The notes: generated from the sequence alone by a model not told the origin. Shown: positions 8,227 to 18,700, counted from the first letter of the stretch. The stretch is DNA of 64,000 bases from Robiginitalea biformata HTCC2501 (GCF_000024125.1 NC_013222.1:3466384-3530383); one strand, 5' to 3'. Translations and numbers: made by a program.

Positions 8227-9138
8227 ATGTCCATCCGCGTTACCGGTATTTCCAAGCGATTCGGGGCCCAGCTGGCCCTGGACGATGTCCATTTTTCGAT
8301 TGGCAAAGGGGAAGTGGTGGGGTTTCTCGGGCCGAACGGGGCCGGGAAATCCACCTTGATGAAAATCCTGACCACCTATTACCGGGCGGATTCGGGGACG
8401 GCGGAAGTGAACGGGTTGGATGTGGCACGGCATCCGGAACAGGTGCAGCGTAGCCTCGGCTACCTGCCGGAACACAACCCGCTCTACCTGGACCTGTATG
8501 TCCGGGAATATCTCGGTTTTTGCGCATCCGTTTACCAATCGTCCCGGGATCGGGTGGCCACTGTGGTGGAGCAGACAGGTCTCGCCCCGGAGGCAGGTAA
8601 AAAAATCGGGCAGTTGTCCAAGGGGTACCGCCAGCGCGTGGGCCTCGCCGCAGCCCTGTTGCACGACCCCGATGTCCTGATCCTGGACGAGCCCACGACG
8701 GGTTTGGACCCCAACCAGCTCCTGGAAATCCGCAAACTGATCCGGGACATTTCCGGGGAAAAAACCATATTGCTCTCCACGCATATTATGAAAGAAGTGG
8801 AAGCCGTATGCGACCGGGTCCTGATTATCAACAAGGGGCGGTTGGTAGCGGATACCACGCTGCGGGAATTGCGCAAGGATGAAATGCAGGTCATCGAGGT
8901 GGAGTTCGACTACCGGGTGGAAGAGGTATTGCTCCAGCAGATCCCGCATGTAGACGGGGTGCGCAATACGGGGGGCTTTGTATATGAACTCCGTTTCAGC
9001 ACGGAGAAGGATATGCGGCCTGCAGTGTTCGACTTTGCCCACGACAACCAACTCAAGACGCTGCAACTCGCCCGGAAGACCCGGAACCTCGAAGCGCTCT
9101 TTACGGAACTGACTTCCGGGGCATCAATCGCCGATTAA
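8227..9138 (+). CDS. gldA: Gliding-motility ABC transporter ATP-binding protein GldA
   Basis: This 303-residue ABC ATPase has Walker A GPNGAGKS at residues 35-42, signature LSKGY at 130-134 and Walker B LILDEPT at 151-157. Its length and its C-terminal extension past residue 220 match GldA, the ATPase that works with the GldF and GldG membrane proteins in flavobacterial gliding and type IX-associated functions. GldF and GldG are not encoded next to it in this window, which is common because gldA and gldFG are often unlinked. It is monocistronic, facing the SIMPL gene at 9149 with a 10-base gap. A generic ABC-2-type ATPase is the alternative. Confidence 0.85.
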   Translation: MSIRVTGISKRFGAQLALDDVHFSIGKGEVVGFLGPNGAGKSTLMKILTTYYRADSGTAEVNGLDVARHPEQVQRSLGYLPEHNPLYLDLYVREYLGFCASVYQSSRDRVATVVEQTGLAPEAGKKIGQLSKGYRQRVGLAAALLHDPDVLILDEPTTGLDPNQLLEIRKLIRDISGEKTILLSTHIMKEVEAVCDRVLIINKGRLVADTTLRELRKDEMQVIEVEFDYRVEEVLLQQIPHVDGVRNTGGFVYELRFSTEKDMRPAVFDFAHDNQLKTLQLARKTRNLEALFTELTSGASIAD

Positions 9139-9148
9139 AGCGGCTCTA

Positions 9149-9859
9149 TTAGTCTACCAATTGAAAATCGATGGTGGAGACTACCCGGACATTTTTGATC
9201 TGAGGGGTGTTCGCATCCCGGTTGCTGATGGTGAACAAGCCCTGGCGGGCCACCCGGATCTCCCCTACTTCTGAGTCCGAGTCCCGCGCAAACTTATCTG
9301 CCACCTCCCGGGCATTTTTAGTGGCTTCCTCTATCATTTCCGGCTTGATTTCGTTGAGGCCCGTAAAGATATACTCAATGGGCTCCCACTCATTCTTGGA
9401 TGCGAAGAGAATACCTTCGGACAACAAACCGAGGGAGGCATCCAGGGATTTGAGGAGTTTGGGGATATCCGATGTCCGGACGGTCAGTTCGGATTTGGCC
9501 AGGTACCGGTACTTGTTGTACTGGGCGTTTGAATTGTAGAGGTTGGCCTGGGCATCGCTGATATTCACCACGCCCCGGGTCACCTCATCCGCATCGAACC
9601 CCTGGTCCATAAAGAACCGGTAAACCTGTTCATTCTGGGTTTCGATCTCCCGCCGGAGCGTCTGCAGGTCGTTCCCTGTCAATACAATGTTGATTGGCCA
9701 GACGGCCAGGTCGGCCGGGACTTCCCGTTCGGAAAGCCCTTTTACGGAAACATACCGGTCGAATTTCTTGCCTTTCAGGAAGGTCTCCCCGATAAAATAC
9801 CCGGCAAGGGCAAGCCCCAGGGCAACTATCAGGGCCGGGATCCAATTTGTTTGTTTCAT
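9149..9859 (-). CDS. SIMPL domain (DUF541) membrane-anchored protein
   Basis: The 236-residue protein has one N-terminal transmembrane segment or uncleaved signal (about residues 7-28). A SIMPL/DUF541 domain follows, beginning with RYVSVKGLSEREVPADLAVW, where the family's usual G-x-u-x-x-x-v-x-x-D pattern is seen. SIMPL proteins form periplasmic oligomeric rings; BP26 and YggE are characterised members, and YggE is linked to oxidative stress tolerance. No catalytic function is known. A second, shorter relative is encoded at 10868. The product is probably periplasmic and anchored in the inner membrane. Confidence 0.85.
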   Translation of the reverse strand: MKQTNWIPALIVALGLALAGYFIGETFLKGKKFDRYVSVKGLSEREVPADLAVWPINIVLTGNDLQTLRREIETQNEQVYRFFMDQGFDADEVTRGVVNISDAQANLYNSNAQYNKYRYLAKSELTVRTSDIPKLLKSLDASLGLLSEGILFASKNEWEPIEYIFTGLNEIKPEMIEEATKNAREVADKFARDSDSEVGEIRVARQGLFTISNRDANTPQIKNVRVVSTIDFQLVD

Positions 9860-9965
9860 AAGTCTTCGGTTTTGGGATGTTAAGGAGTCCGTATTGCCCG
9901 GAGCCCGGATGGGGTCCAGTTGCGGGCCGCTGATAAATATACGGGCATTTCAGGGGATTCAGATT

Positions 9966-10730
9966 TCAGGTATCCAATTCGGGGTAGGCCACTTCTGTTG
10001 TTATTTCGGGTACATTCCCCGGGTAGGATTTGCCCCGCAACTTCCCGACTGTGTAGGCGGCGAGCTCCTCCTCCGGATAAGAACGGATCAATTCCTCAAG
10101 GGCCTGGCGGTCTGCCGCGTCCTGGCAGGGCTCCAGCCACTTATCGGCCAATTCGTCCGGCAGGATCAGCGGCATCCTGGGGCCCGCCAGCTTTGGGTTG
10201 TTGTGGATTCGGGCCATCATCGGGTTGCCCTCGGTGGTGACAATGGAAAAGGAGGTGATGACCTCCCCGGTCTCCGGATCCGCCCAGTCGCTGTAGAGGC
10301 CGGCCAGGATCAGGGGTTCCCCGTCCCTGCGGTGGATATAATGGGGATAGGTGCTGCCTTTGTGGTGGTGGTGTTCGTAAAACCCGTCAATGAATAGCAG
10401 GCAACGATTGCCTTTGGCTGCCAGGCGAAAAGCGGGTTTCTCAAAAATCGTTTCGCCCCGGGCATTCAGCGTACGGTTCCAAATCTGTTTTTGCTGGGCG
10501 GAATCTTTTACCCAGTGCGGGATTAGCCCCCAGGTGGCAACGGACGGGTATTCCGGGGATTCGTCCGTATAGATGAGCAGGCGCGGGTGGCTGAACCCGG
10601 ATGCGTGGAAAAGGGGCAGGTCGGTAAAGGGCAGTAATTTTTCCCGAATCTCCCCGGCTGCCTCCTGGTCGCCCCGCCTCAGGGCGCGTTTTAACTGGGT
10701 CTCCAGGCTGGCCCGGATATCGTAGCACAT
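9966..10730 (-). CDS. yedK: SRAP-family abasic-site DNA-protein crosslinking protein (YedK/HMCES type)
   Basis: This 254-residue protein covalently traps abasic sites in single-stranded DNA. The catalytic Cys2 is exposed after Met1 removal (MCYD). An Asn in NRTLNARGE (about residues 84-92), Glu in GFYEH and His in the ARIH segment complete the active site. The motif usually written IHxRMP is split here by about seven residues (IHNNPKLAGPRMP), and the position after the Glu is His, not Trp. Both features probably belong to the Bacteroidota subgroup. It is preceded by a 137-base gap with no obvious element and follows the SIMPL gene at 10868 on the same strand. Confidence 0.92.
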   Translation of the reverse strand: MCYDIRASLETQLKRALRRGDQEAAGEIREKLLPFTDLPLFHASGFSHPRLLIYTDESPEYPSVATWGLIPHWVKDSAQQKQIWNRTLNARGETIFEKPAFRLAAKGNRCLLFIDGFYEHHHHKGSTYPHYIHRRDGEPLILAGLYSDWADPETGEVITSFSIVTTEGNPMMARIHNNPKLAGPRMPLILPDELADKWLEPCQDAADRQALEELIRSYPEEELAAYTVGKLRGKSYPGNVPEITTEVAYPELDT

Positions 10731-10867
10731 ATTCTTGGTTTTCTCCGGGGGCCCTGCCCCCTCCCGATTTATAAGTTACATCATCCCAATGCAAAAGATA
10801 CAAAAAAACACCCCCAAACCAGGCGTTTAACTGCCGGGCCGGGCTGGGAACACGAGGTTGAAGCCGG

Positions 10868-11566
10868 CTATTCCAGGATAAACTTCACCTGGACGCTCAC
10901 CTCCACCCGGGTCTTCTGGAAATCCGAGTCGACGGGCTGGTAGGCGTCCGCCTCCTGCATGGCGCTCATCTGGACTCCGGCGGCTTTGCCCCTGAGCATC
11001 GGGTAGACATTGTATCCGGAATCGGAAATATAGATGGCCCTGCCCAGCCCCTGCCCCAGGGCCTCGCTCATCATCCGCCCCTGTTCCCGCGCTTTGCGGA
11101 CAGCAGCCGTCTTGAGTGCCATCTGCAGGGATTCCAGTTTGGAGTATTCGGTGCGATTCAAAGAAACATTGGCGATACCGAGTTTCTCCAATTCAAAGAG
11201 GACACGGCCCGCCATTTGCGCATCGTATACGACCAGTTCAAAAGATTTGTCTTTTTCCACTTCCTGCCCGCGGAGGAAGTACCGGCGAAAATCGCTCGAA
11301 AGACTTGCCACAGCCAGTTGCTTTTGAGTATCGACACCAATGGCTTTCAGGCGGGCCGACATTTGTTGTTCGAGCTCCTCTACAGTGGTGCGGCCCCGGG
11401 TATCGGATTCCTTCAGCAGGATCCCCAGGTAGATGCGATCCGGGATGACCAGGGTGTCTGCGGAGGCGGAAGTTTCCAGATAGGGCTGGTCCAGGAAATT
11501 TTTATTCTGGCCGGTGGCCGCGGCCGTAAACAGGAGCCCGGCAAAAAGGAACAATAGCTTTTTCAT
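10868..11566 (-). CDS. SIMPL domain (DUF541) secreted protein
   Basis: The 232-residue product has a cleavable signal peptide (Lys-Lys, leucine core, cut near TAAATG, about residue 19) followed by a SIMPL domain with SASADTLVIPDRIYLGI near the N-terminus. It is paralogous in domain type to the protein at 9149 but lacks the long anchor. It is likely periplasmic, with unknown function. A 206-base gap upstream holds a nested inverted repeat (11658-11758). Confidence 0.83.
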   Translation of the reverse strand: MKKLLFLFAGLLFTAAATGQNKNFLDQPYLETSASADTLVIPDRIYLGILLKESDTRGRTTVEELEQQMSARLKAIGVDTQKQLAVASLSSDFRRYFLRGQEVEKDKSFELVVYDAQMAGRVLFELEKLGIANVSLNRTEYSKLESLQMALKTAAVRKAREQGRMMSEALGQGLGRAIYISDSGYNVYPMLRGKAAGVQMSAMQEADAYQPVDSDFQKTRVEVSVQVKFILE

Positions 11567-11657
11567 TTTTTTTAAATTTTTGTTACAAGCCTAATGTACA
11601 GGGATTGTGCCAAATTTATGCTTCCCCCCTACGCGGGAATACCCCAATGCGCATCGA

Positions 11658-11758
11658 GTGGAATGCAATGCGTCAAACAGCCGGTTGATTGAGGGAGCCG
11701 AATGAACCTGCCGCGCCTTCGGCAGGTTGGCCCGGGCATTCAATCCCCCGCATTCCAT
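11658..11758. repeat. Three-tier nested inverted repeat in an intergenic gap
   Basis: Outer arms GTGGAATGC (11658-11666) and GCATTCCAT (11750-11758), middle arms GATTGA (11687-11692) and TCAATC (11740-11745), and an inner 9-bp stem AACCTGCCG/CGGCAGGTT (11705-11728) fold on one axis. No U tract follows in either direction, so it is not an ordinary terminator. It may be a small structured RNA, a processed 3' end or a repeat-family element. Confidence 0.5.
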
Positions 11759-11772
11759 CCCCTCGCAGGTAT

Positions 11773-12864
11773 TCAACCCCCTTTGTCCCGCCCGGCACTT
11801 TCCAGCCCGGACAAGGCGGCATCGATGGCCGTGTCGAGTACGGGCTGAACACCCGGATCCGTACAATTCATCAGCACAGCCAGCACAACTTCCGCATCCG
11901 GATAGACGAAAAAATTGCTGTATCCCCCCACTGCATTGCCCACATGACCATAGTACCGGCGGCCGGAGGCATCCCGGCCGACCTGCCAGCCCAACCCGTA
12001 CCAGGTGGGGCCCTGGGGCGTTTCCCGCGATGTCAGGAATTCCGCGGCCAGATCCGGATTCACGGCAGAACCATCCAGATAGGCCTGGCCGAGCCTGCAC
12101 ACATCCCCAACCGTTGACAGGTAACCGCCCCCTGCGAGTTTGTACCGGTTGTCCACTGGCACGGCCCTTCGGAAGCCCCCGGCCCTTCGCGTATAGGGCT
12201 TGGCCAGGCCGTCGGGCAGCTGTTCGGGCTGCTCGGCCTGCGTATGTTCCATCCCAAGGGGTTGCAACACGAGTTCCCGTACCAATGCGTCAAACGGCAT
12301 GCCCGCGGCCCGTTCCATCGCCAGGGAGAGCAATACAAAATCAAAGCTGTTATAGAGAAATCCGGTTCCCGGGGCAAATTCCAGGGGGTCGTCCCGGAAT
12401 ACTTCCAGGCTTGCCTCAATGGAATAGGGCCTGTTCAGGGCGTACTCCTTTCCCCGGTACCCCCGAAGCCCGGCCGTATGCGCGGCGAGTTGGTGGAGCA
12501 GGATGCCGTGGTCGGGATATTCGGGCACATAGCGCGCCAGCGGGTCGTCCAGTCGGAGCAGGCCTTCCCCCGCCATCCGCGCCAACGCCGTGGCCGTAAT
12601 CGGTTTGGATACGCTGGCGATACGGAATAGCGTTTGGGGCGTGGCCGGAACCCCTCCTTCCAGGTCTGCATACCCGAAGGCGGCTTCGTGCACCCATTGC
12701 CCCCGGTGCTGGATACGCATTGCCAGGCCGGGAACCCGTCCACCTTCCGCCAGGTCGCCGAGCAGCCCGGCAGCCCCGTTCACCCATTCCGGACCGGATG
12801 GTTCCGAACGGGAGGCTGCTGAAGAAAAAACCTCCCTGATCTGTCGCCAGAAATTCCCCATCAT
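11773..12864 (-). CDS. Serine beta-lactamase-like hydrolase (class C / PBP-like)
   Basis: The 363-residue protein has the beta-lactamase (PF00144) fold motifs: nucleophile motif SVSK at residues 84-87, YNS at 171-173 and HVG at 307-309. This family includes esterases, D-amino peptidases and class C lactamases, so resistance cannot be claimed. There is no convincing signal peptide. The start overlaps the stop of the upstream GIN gene by four bases, so the two are translationally coupled and lie at the end of the metH-metF transcription unit. Confidence 0.85.
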   Translation of the reverse strand: MMGNFWRQIREVFSSAASRSEPSGPEWVNGAAGLLGDLAEGGRVPGLAMRIQHRGQWVHEAAFGYADLEGGVPATPQTLFRIASVSKPITATALARMAGEGLLRLDDPLARYVPEYPDHGILLHQLAAHTAGLRGYRGKEYALNRPYSIEASLEVFRDDPLEFAPGTGFLYNSFDFVLLSLAMERAAGMPFDALVRELVLQPLGMEHTQAEQPEQLPDGLAKPYTRRAGGFRRAVPVDNRYKLAGGGYLSTVGDVCRLGQAYLDGSAVNPDLAAEFLTSRETPQGPTWYGLGWQVGRDASGRRYYGHVGNAVGGYSNFFVYPDAEVVLAVLMNCTDPGVQPVLDTAIDAALSGLESAGRDKGG

Positions 12865-13628
12865 TCCACAAATATCAATCGCCCCCGGTAACGTTCCTCC
12901 ACATCCACAGTATCCGGCCGGTTGTAGCTCAACACATCCCCGTAGCCCCGGATAACCCCGTCAAGCCGGCCCGTCGGGTTTACGAGGACCTGGTTGCTGC
13001 CCCGGTGGTCCAGCGTCACCCGCCCGGATACCAGTTCGGAAGCCTCCACCCGGGAATCCCCGGCCGCAATGGTTACCCGCAGGGACCCGGCGGTACCGCG
13101 CAATTTAAAATAGGCAATCCCGTTGGCTACCAATCGGACTTCGCCGGCAGCCAAATCCATGTCAAAGGCACCGTCGGTGGTTTCCGTTTCGGGGTTGTTG
13201 AAACTCTCCGAAATCAGCGTCAGCGCATCAAAGGCCAGTACCCCGTCGCTTGCTATGGGCCATCCGGTACTGCTTCGGATGGTGCCGAGATCCGGGGCGG
13301 TTACGTAGAACGTGGTGAGCCCGTATTCGCGAAACAGGTTGCAGTTGTTGGAATCGCGCAACTCCAGTACGCCGTCTTCCACCCGGGCGGAAACCCCATC
13401 CCTGAGGTTCTTCCCGGTTTCCAGGACCACGCGTTGCTCCGGTCCCTGACGGACAACCAGGCGGACGTTTTCAAAGACTGTGATCTCCGAGAAGCCGGGC
13501 ACGGCAATTTCCTCCCGCTGCAGATCGCCCGCAGATCCGAGGCAGCCCGCACCCTCCTTGCCGCATCCCCACAGCGATACGATCAGGGCGAACAGGCAAA
13601 CGAACCGGTATGTGGCAGGTAATTTCAT
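12861..13628 (-). CDS. GIN domain (DUF2807) lipoprotein
   Basis: The 255-residue product begins with a signal peptide ending in a lipobox (SLWGC, Cys about 22), so it is probably an outer-membrane or periplasmic lipoprotein. The body has the DUF2807 repetitive beta pattern, with EITVFENVRLVVRQG at its start and RGYGDVLSYNRPDTVDV near the end. It is separated by two bases from the acyloxyacyl-hydrolase-like gene and overlaps the serine hydrolase gene. The ligand and role are unknown. Confidence 0.8.
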   Translation of the reverse strand: MKLPATYRFVCLFALIVSLWGCGKEGAGCLGSAGDLQREEIAVPGFSEITVFENVRLVVRQGPEQRVVLETGKNLRDGVSARVEDGVLELRDSNNCNLFREYGLTTFYVTAPDLGTIRSSTGWPIASDGVLAFDALTLISESFNNPETETTDGAFDMDLAAGEVRLVANGIAYFKLRGTAGSLRVTIAAGDSRVEASELVSGRVTLDHRGSNQVLVNPTGRLDGVIRGYGDVLSYNRPDTVDVEERYRGRLIFVE

Positions 13629-13630
13629 GG

Positions 13631-14728
13631 TCAGAGGCGGATTCCGATTGCAAATTCCAGGGCTTCGGCCTTGGCTCCGTGTGATTTCAGGCTGAGGGCG
13701 CCGAACCAGTTTGGCCCGAAATAGCGCTTGAGCCCGACCCGGTTGTAGGTTCGCCCTTCAAAATCAAAAGGGTAATATACGTAATAGCCCAGTTGGGTGA
13801 TGACGCTGAGCTTATTGATAAAGAGCTCGTGGCCGATAAAAGCCCCGGCCCTTTTGTAGTCCGCATCCGGGTCTACGCCAAGTTCCGGGAAAGCTGTAGC
13901 CTGGAACCGGATAAGTTCCTTCAGAAAGTTGGAATAGAAGATGTCCGTACCCAGCTGGATGGCGCTTAACCGGCCGAGGCGCTTGTCCGCATAGGCGGAA
14001 AAAATGTAAAAGGGGAATTGCCCGGACCCCACCACGTCGCTTTCGTTCACGCCGCTGCGGAATGCCAGGTTAACCCGCAGGCGTTCCTGTACGGGATCTG
14101 ATGATGTAACCCGGTACCCGGGTTCATCCGCCGGGGACAGGTCGTATAAAATCCCCGCAGTGAGCCCGAAGGTATTCGTGGAGGTATTAGGAGCCCGCAG
14201 GTTTGCGTTGGAATAATGCACCAGGGTTAGCCCGGCCCGGAATCCCCATCGATCCCAAACGCGTTGCCGGTAATATTGCAGCATCAGGTAGGTGGAACTC
14301 AGCAGGTGGGTGCCGTAGGCATTGTTGCGGAAATTTTCCGTCGCATCGTAGGGGTTGGTGTTATAGGCCACCCCCTGGCCGATCCGCAGCTGGAGGCTCC
14401 TTTGGAAGAAATAGAAATTGTAGTGGGCATACAGCCCAAAGTGCTGTCCCAGGGTTTCGTTCCGCATATCCTGATAGACAAAGGAAATGCCGGTATCCGG
14501 GTAATTGAACAGGGACTGCCAGGCTTGTGAGCCAAAGGTTTTGGTGTTCCAGCCCAGGATGATCCCGGAGGGATGGTTGCGAATCAGGTGGGAAATGTCC
14601 GTGTTGTGCAACAGGACGGACCCGTAAAACGCATTCAGATCCAGGTTGCGCACCGGCTGTTCTGCCTGGGCAAAAGTACGTGACAGGGCCAGCAACGCGG
14701 CAGAAAGAAACAGGATACGACGCCTCAT
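13631..14728 (-). CDS. Acyloxyacyl hydrolase / PagL-like outer-membrane protein
   Basis: The preferred start at 14728 (MRRRILFL) gives 365 residues with a signal peptide cut near ...TFAQA; upstream in-frame codons overlap metF. The mature protein is rich in alternating beta strands and contains HYSNAN, matching the HxSN-type motif of PagL lipid A 3-O-deacylases. The C-terminus (EFAIGIRL) fits an outer-membrane barrel. The protein is larger than PagL (about 150-180), as is usual for the Bacteroidota acyloxyacyl hydrolase family. It lies 49 bases after metF. Lipid A deacylation is inferred. Confidence 0.72.
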   Translation of the reverse strand: MRRRILFLSAALLALSRTFAQAEQPVRNLDLNAFYGSVLLHNTDISHLIRNHPSGIILGWNTKTFGSQAWQSLFNYPDTGISFVYQDMRNETLGQHFGLYAHYNFYFFQRSLQLRIGQGVAYNTNPYDATENFRNNAYGTHLLSSTYLMLQYYRQRVWDRWGFRAGLTLVHYSNANLRAPNTSTNTFGLTAGILYDLSPADEPGYRVTSSDPVQERLRVNLAFRSGVNESDVVGSGQFPFYIFSAYADKRLGRLSAIQLGTDIFYSNFLKELIRFQATAFPELGVDPDADYKRAGAFIGHELFINKLSVITQLGYYVYYPFDFEGRTYNRVGLKRYFGPNWFGALSLKSHGAKAEALEFAIGIRL

Positions 14729-14777
14729 GCCGACCAAAGGTAGTTTTTTTGGCCCACAGGCCGAAGCCGGGAACCGC

Positions 14778-15728
14778 CTAAAAAACGGCCTTGGCAATTG
14801 CCTGTATATTGTCGGATTTCCCCATGGAGTAATAATGCAGCACGGGTACGCCCGCCGCTTTCAGCTCCCGCGACTGTTCAATGGCCCATTCGATACCCAC
14901 CTGCCGGACCGCCTTGTTGTCCTTACAGGCTTCCACGGCCTCAATCAGGGGTTCGGGCAGCTCGGTGCGGAAAACCTGGGGCAAGAGCTGCAGGTGCCGC
15001 TTTACCGCTATGGGCTTGATCCCGGGGATAATCGGAACGTCAATCCCCATTTCGCGGGCCAGATCTACAAATTCAAAGAATTTTTGGTTGTCGAAAAACA
15101 TCTGGGTGACGATATAATCGGCGCCCAGGTCTACCTTGTGCTTCAGCCACTTGATGTCCGTGCGCAGGGAAGGGGATTCCAGGTGTTTTTCCGGATAGCC
15201 CGCCACCCCGATACAGAAATCCGAGCAATCGTCCGTCTCCACCACATCGTGGAGGTATTGCCCCTTGTTCAGGCAAACGATCTGGTCTACCAGTTCCGAG
15301 GCGTAGGCGTGCCCCCCCTGGGTCGGTTCAAAGTATTTCTGCTCCTTCATCGCATCCCCCCGGAGCGCCATCACGTTGTCGATGCCCAGGTAGTGGCAGT
15401 CCACGAGCAAATACTCGGTTTCCTCCTTGGTAAACCCGCCGCACAATACGTGCGGGATCGTATCCACATCGTATTTGTGTTTGATGGAAGCGCAGATCCC
15501 AAGGGTCCCCGGCCGCATCCGGGTCACCTGCTTCTCGTAGAGCCCGTCCCGATCGATGTAGACGTATTCCTCCCGGGAAGTCGTCACGTCGATAAACGGG
15601 GGCTTAAATTCCATCAGCGGGTCGATATTCCGGTAGAGCTCATCGATCCGGCGGCCTTTCAGAGGCGGGATGACTTCAAAGGAAAACAGGGTTTCCCTGG
15701 CATTTGCGATATGTTCGGTTACTTTCAC
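14778..15728 (-). CDS. metF: Methylenetetrahydrofolate reductase
   Basis: MetF reduces 5,10-methylene-THF to 5-methyl-THF, the methyl donor for MetH. The 316-residue protein shows FSFEVIPPLKGR at the N-terminus (family Glu), VLCGG near residue 83, MALRGD near 107, and the YIVTQMFFD segment. Length matches bacterial MetF (about 295-320). It begins 44 bases after metH stops on the same strand, so both probably share the SAM-I-controlled transcript. Confidence 0.96.
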   Translation of the reverse strand: MKVTEHIANARETLFSFEVIPPLKGRRIDELYRNIDPLMEFKPPFIDVTTSREEYVYIDRDGLYEKQVTRMRPGTLGICASIKHKYDVDTIPHVLCGGFTKEETEYLLVDCHYLGIDNVMALRGDAMKEQKYFEPTQGGHAYASELVDQIVCLNKGQYLHDVVETDDCSDFCIGVAGYPEKHLESPSLRTDIKWLKHKVDLGADYIVTQMFFDNQKFFEFVDLAREMGIDVPIIPGIKPIAVKRHLQLLPQVFRTELPEPLIEAVEACKDNKAVRQVGIEWAIEQSRELKAAGVPVLHYYSMGKSDNIQAIAKAVF

Positions 15729-15772
15729 GGGTTGAATTAGGTAGCTAAGTTATACATGGTCGGAGGTGTGGC

Positions 15773-18700
15773 TCATTGAACGGTTGCGGCTGCTTCTGCC
15801 AAATTGGGCTGCAGCCATTTTTCTGCGGTTTCCAGGGGGATTCCCTTGCGGTCTGCGTAATCCTCCAGCTGATCGCGCGTAATTTTCCCCAGCCCGAAAT
15901 ACCGGGCGCCGGGATGCGCAAAATAATATCCGCTGACGCTGGCCGCCGGCCACATGGCCAGGCTTTCGGTCAGTTCCACGCCGATGGTTTCTTCAACTTG
16001 CAGGACCTCCCAGATGGTCTGCTTCTCCAGGTGGTCCGGGCAGGCGGGATACCCGGGGGCGGGGCGGATGCCTTTGTATGCTTCGCGGATCAGCGCGTCG
16101 TTGTCCAGGGTTTCCCCCGGGGCATACCCCCAATGCAAAACGCGCACCTCCCGGTGCAGGTATTCGGCCGCCGCCTCGGCCAGGCGGTCGGCCAGGGCCT
16201 TGACCAGGATGCTGTTGTAGTCGTCCAGGCGGTCTTCGTATTCCCGGGCGAGTTCGGCTGCGCCAAATCCGGCCGATACGCAAAAACAGCCCATGAAATC
16301 GGAAATCCCCGAATCTTCCGGGGCGATAAAATCCGCCAGGGCGATGTTGGGTACCCCCTGTTTCTTTTTGGTTTGCTGCCGCAGGGTCCGGAAGGAGAAC
16401 TCGCGGTTGTCATCCCGCCGGATGACGATATCGTCCCGACGGGTGGAGACTGCCGGGAACAAACCGAAAACGGCCCGCGCTGTCAGGGATTTTTCCCGGA
16501 ATATCTTCTTGAGCATCTCCCGGGCATCCCGGTAGAGTGCCGTTGCCTGCTGGCCAACTACCGCATCCTCCAGGATGTCCGGGAATTTGCCGTGCAGGTC
16601 CCAGGACCGGAAAAAAGGCGACCAGTCGATAAACGGTTCCAGTTTGCGCAGGTCGATAGACTCGATTACCTGTACCCCCAGTTGTCGGGGGACATGTACC
16701 TGATCCGGGCCAAATTCCAGGCCGAGCCTGTTGGCGCGGGCAGCCTCCAGCGGAAGGTATTCCCGGATTTTACCGCGTTTCAGGAACTTTTCCCGGAAGG
16801 ACTCGTAGTCGAGCTTCACGGCCTTTTTATACTCCTGGGACCGCTCTTCCTGCAACAGGTCGCCCACCACGGTCACCGCCCGGCTCGCATCGTTGACATG
16901 TACCACGGCAGCGCTGTATTGCGGATCGATCTTGACCGCCGTATGCGCCTTGCTCGTGGTTGCCCCGCCGATGAGCAGGGGTACGCGGAAGCCCTGCCGC
17001 TCCATCTCCCGGGCCAGGAAGACCATCTCGTCCAGGGACGGGGTGATCAGCCCGCTCAGGCCGATAATATCCACATCTTCCTCCCGCGCCTTTTCAATAA
17101 TGCGTTCCGGGGGTACCATCACCCCCAGGTCCACAATCTCGTAATTGTTGCACGCGAGTACCACGCTGACGATGTTTTTACCGATATCGTGCACATCGCC
17201 TTTTACGGTTGCCATCAGGACCTTGCCGGCGGCCTGTTTGCTGCCGGGCTGGGCCGCCTTCGCCTCTTCGATGAACGGGGTGAGGTAGGCTACGGCTTTC
17301 TTCATCACCCGGGCCGACTTCACCACCTGGGGCAGGAACATTTTTCCGCTGCCGAAGAGGTCGCCCACGACGTTCATCCCGGTCATCAGGTGGCCCTCGA
17401 TCACTTCAATGGGCTTCCCGGCCGCTTGCCGGGCCTCCTCCACATCCGCTTCGATAAACTGGTCGATCCCCTTCACCAGGGCCCGGGTAATCCGGTCCTG
17501 TAATGGGGCCTCCCGCCAGCTCATATCCGTTTTGCGGTCTTTTTGGGTCCCCTGTACGGTTTCCGCGTATTCCAGCAGGCGCTCCGTGGCTTCCTCCCGC
17601 CGATCCAGGAGGACATCTTCCACATAGCCCAGCAATTCCTTCGGGATGTCGTCGTAAACCTCCAGCAAGGTGGGGTTGACAATACCCATATTCATCCCCG
17701 CCCGGATGGCGTGGTAAAGGAAGGCCGAATGCATGGCTTCCCGTACCGGGGTATTCCCGCGGAAACTAAAGGAAACGTTGCTGACCCCCCCGCTCACGCT
17801 GCAATGGGGCAGGTTGTCCCGGACCCACCGGGTGGCTTCGATAAAATCCAGGGCGTTTCGGCGGTGCTCCTCCATGCCGGTAGCCACCGGGAAGATATTC
17901 AGGTCAAAAATGATATCCTCGGGCGGAAATCCGGCCTGTTCGGTAAGCAGGCGGTAGGACCTTTCGGCTATTTCGATCCGCCGCTCGAAGTTGTCTGCCT
18001 GCCCGGTCTCGTCAAAAGCCATCACGATGACCGCTGCCCCGTAAAGGAGGATTTTCCTGGCCTGTTCCAGGAAGACAGCTTCCCCTTCCTTCAGACTGAT
18101 GGAATTGACCACGCTTTTGCCCTGCACCACCTGCAGCCCCGCCTCGATGATGTCCCATTTGGAACTGTCGATCATGACGGGGACACGCGCGATATCCGGC
18201 TCGGCCAGCATCAGGTTCAGGTACTTGACCATCGCCGCTTTCCCGTCGATGAGCCCGTCGTCCATGTTGACGTCGATAATCTGGGCGCCTCCGTCCACCT
18301 GGTCGCGTGCAATCTCGAGCGCCTCCTCAAAGTTGCCTTCCTTGACCAGCCGCAGGAATTTCCGGGAACCCGCCACGTTGGTGCGTTCCCCCACATTGAC
18401 AAAATTGCTTTCCGGTGTAATCACCAGGGGTTCCAGCCCGGCCAACTTCAACTGCCGGGGTCTGCCGTCGGGAATCTGTCGCGGCTTGTATTCGGCCACC
18501 AGTTCGGCCAGGGCGCGGATGTGATCGGGAGTGGTCCCGCAGCAACCGCCCACGATATTCACCAGCCCTTTCTCCAGGTATTCCCGTACCTGCCGGGCCA
18601 TTTGCGCCGGGTTCTGGTCGTATTCCCCAAAGGCATTGGGCAAGCCTGCATTCGGGTGGGCCGAAACGGCCACGCCGGCACGCGCGGAGAGGACCTCCAG

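Noticed and set aside
10731..10867. Possible small gene or RNA in the gap before the YedK gene
   Set aside because: No frame with a start and ribosome site and no clear hairpin with a U tract could be found.
11773..12864. Antibiotic-resistance beta-lactamase
   Set aside because: SVSK/YNS/HVG only shows the broad class C/PBP-like fold; there is no signal peptide and no resistance context, so only a hydrolase call is justified.
15776..17503. A 575-codon open frame on the + strand opposite metH
   Set aside because: It is antisense to the B12 and reactivation domains of metH, has no family similarity and is the kind of stop-free antisense frame produced by high-G+C codon use.
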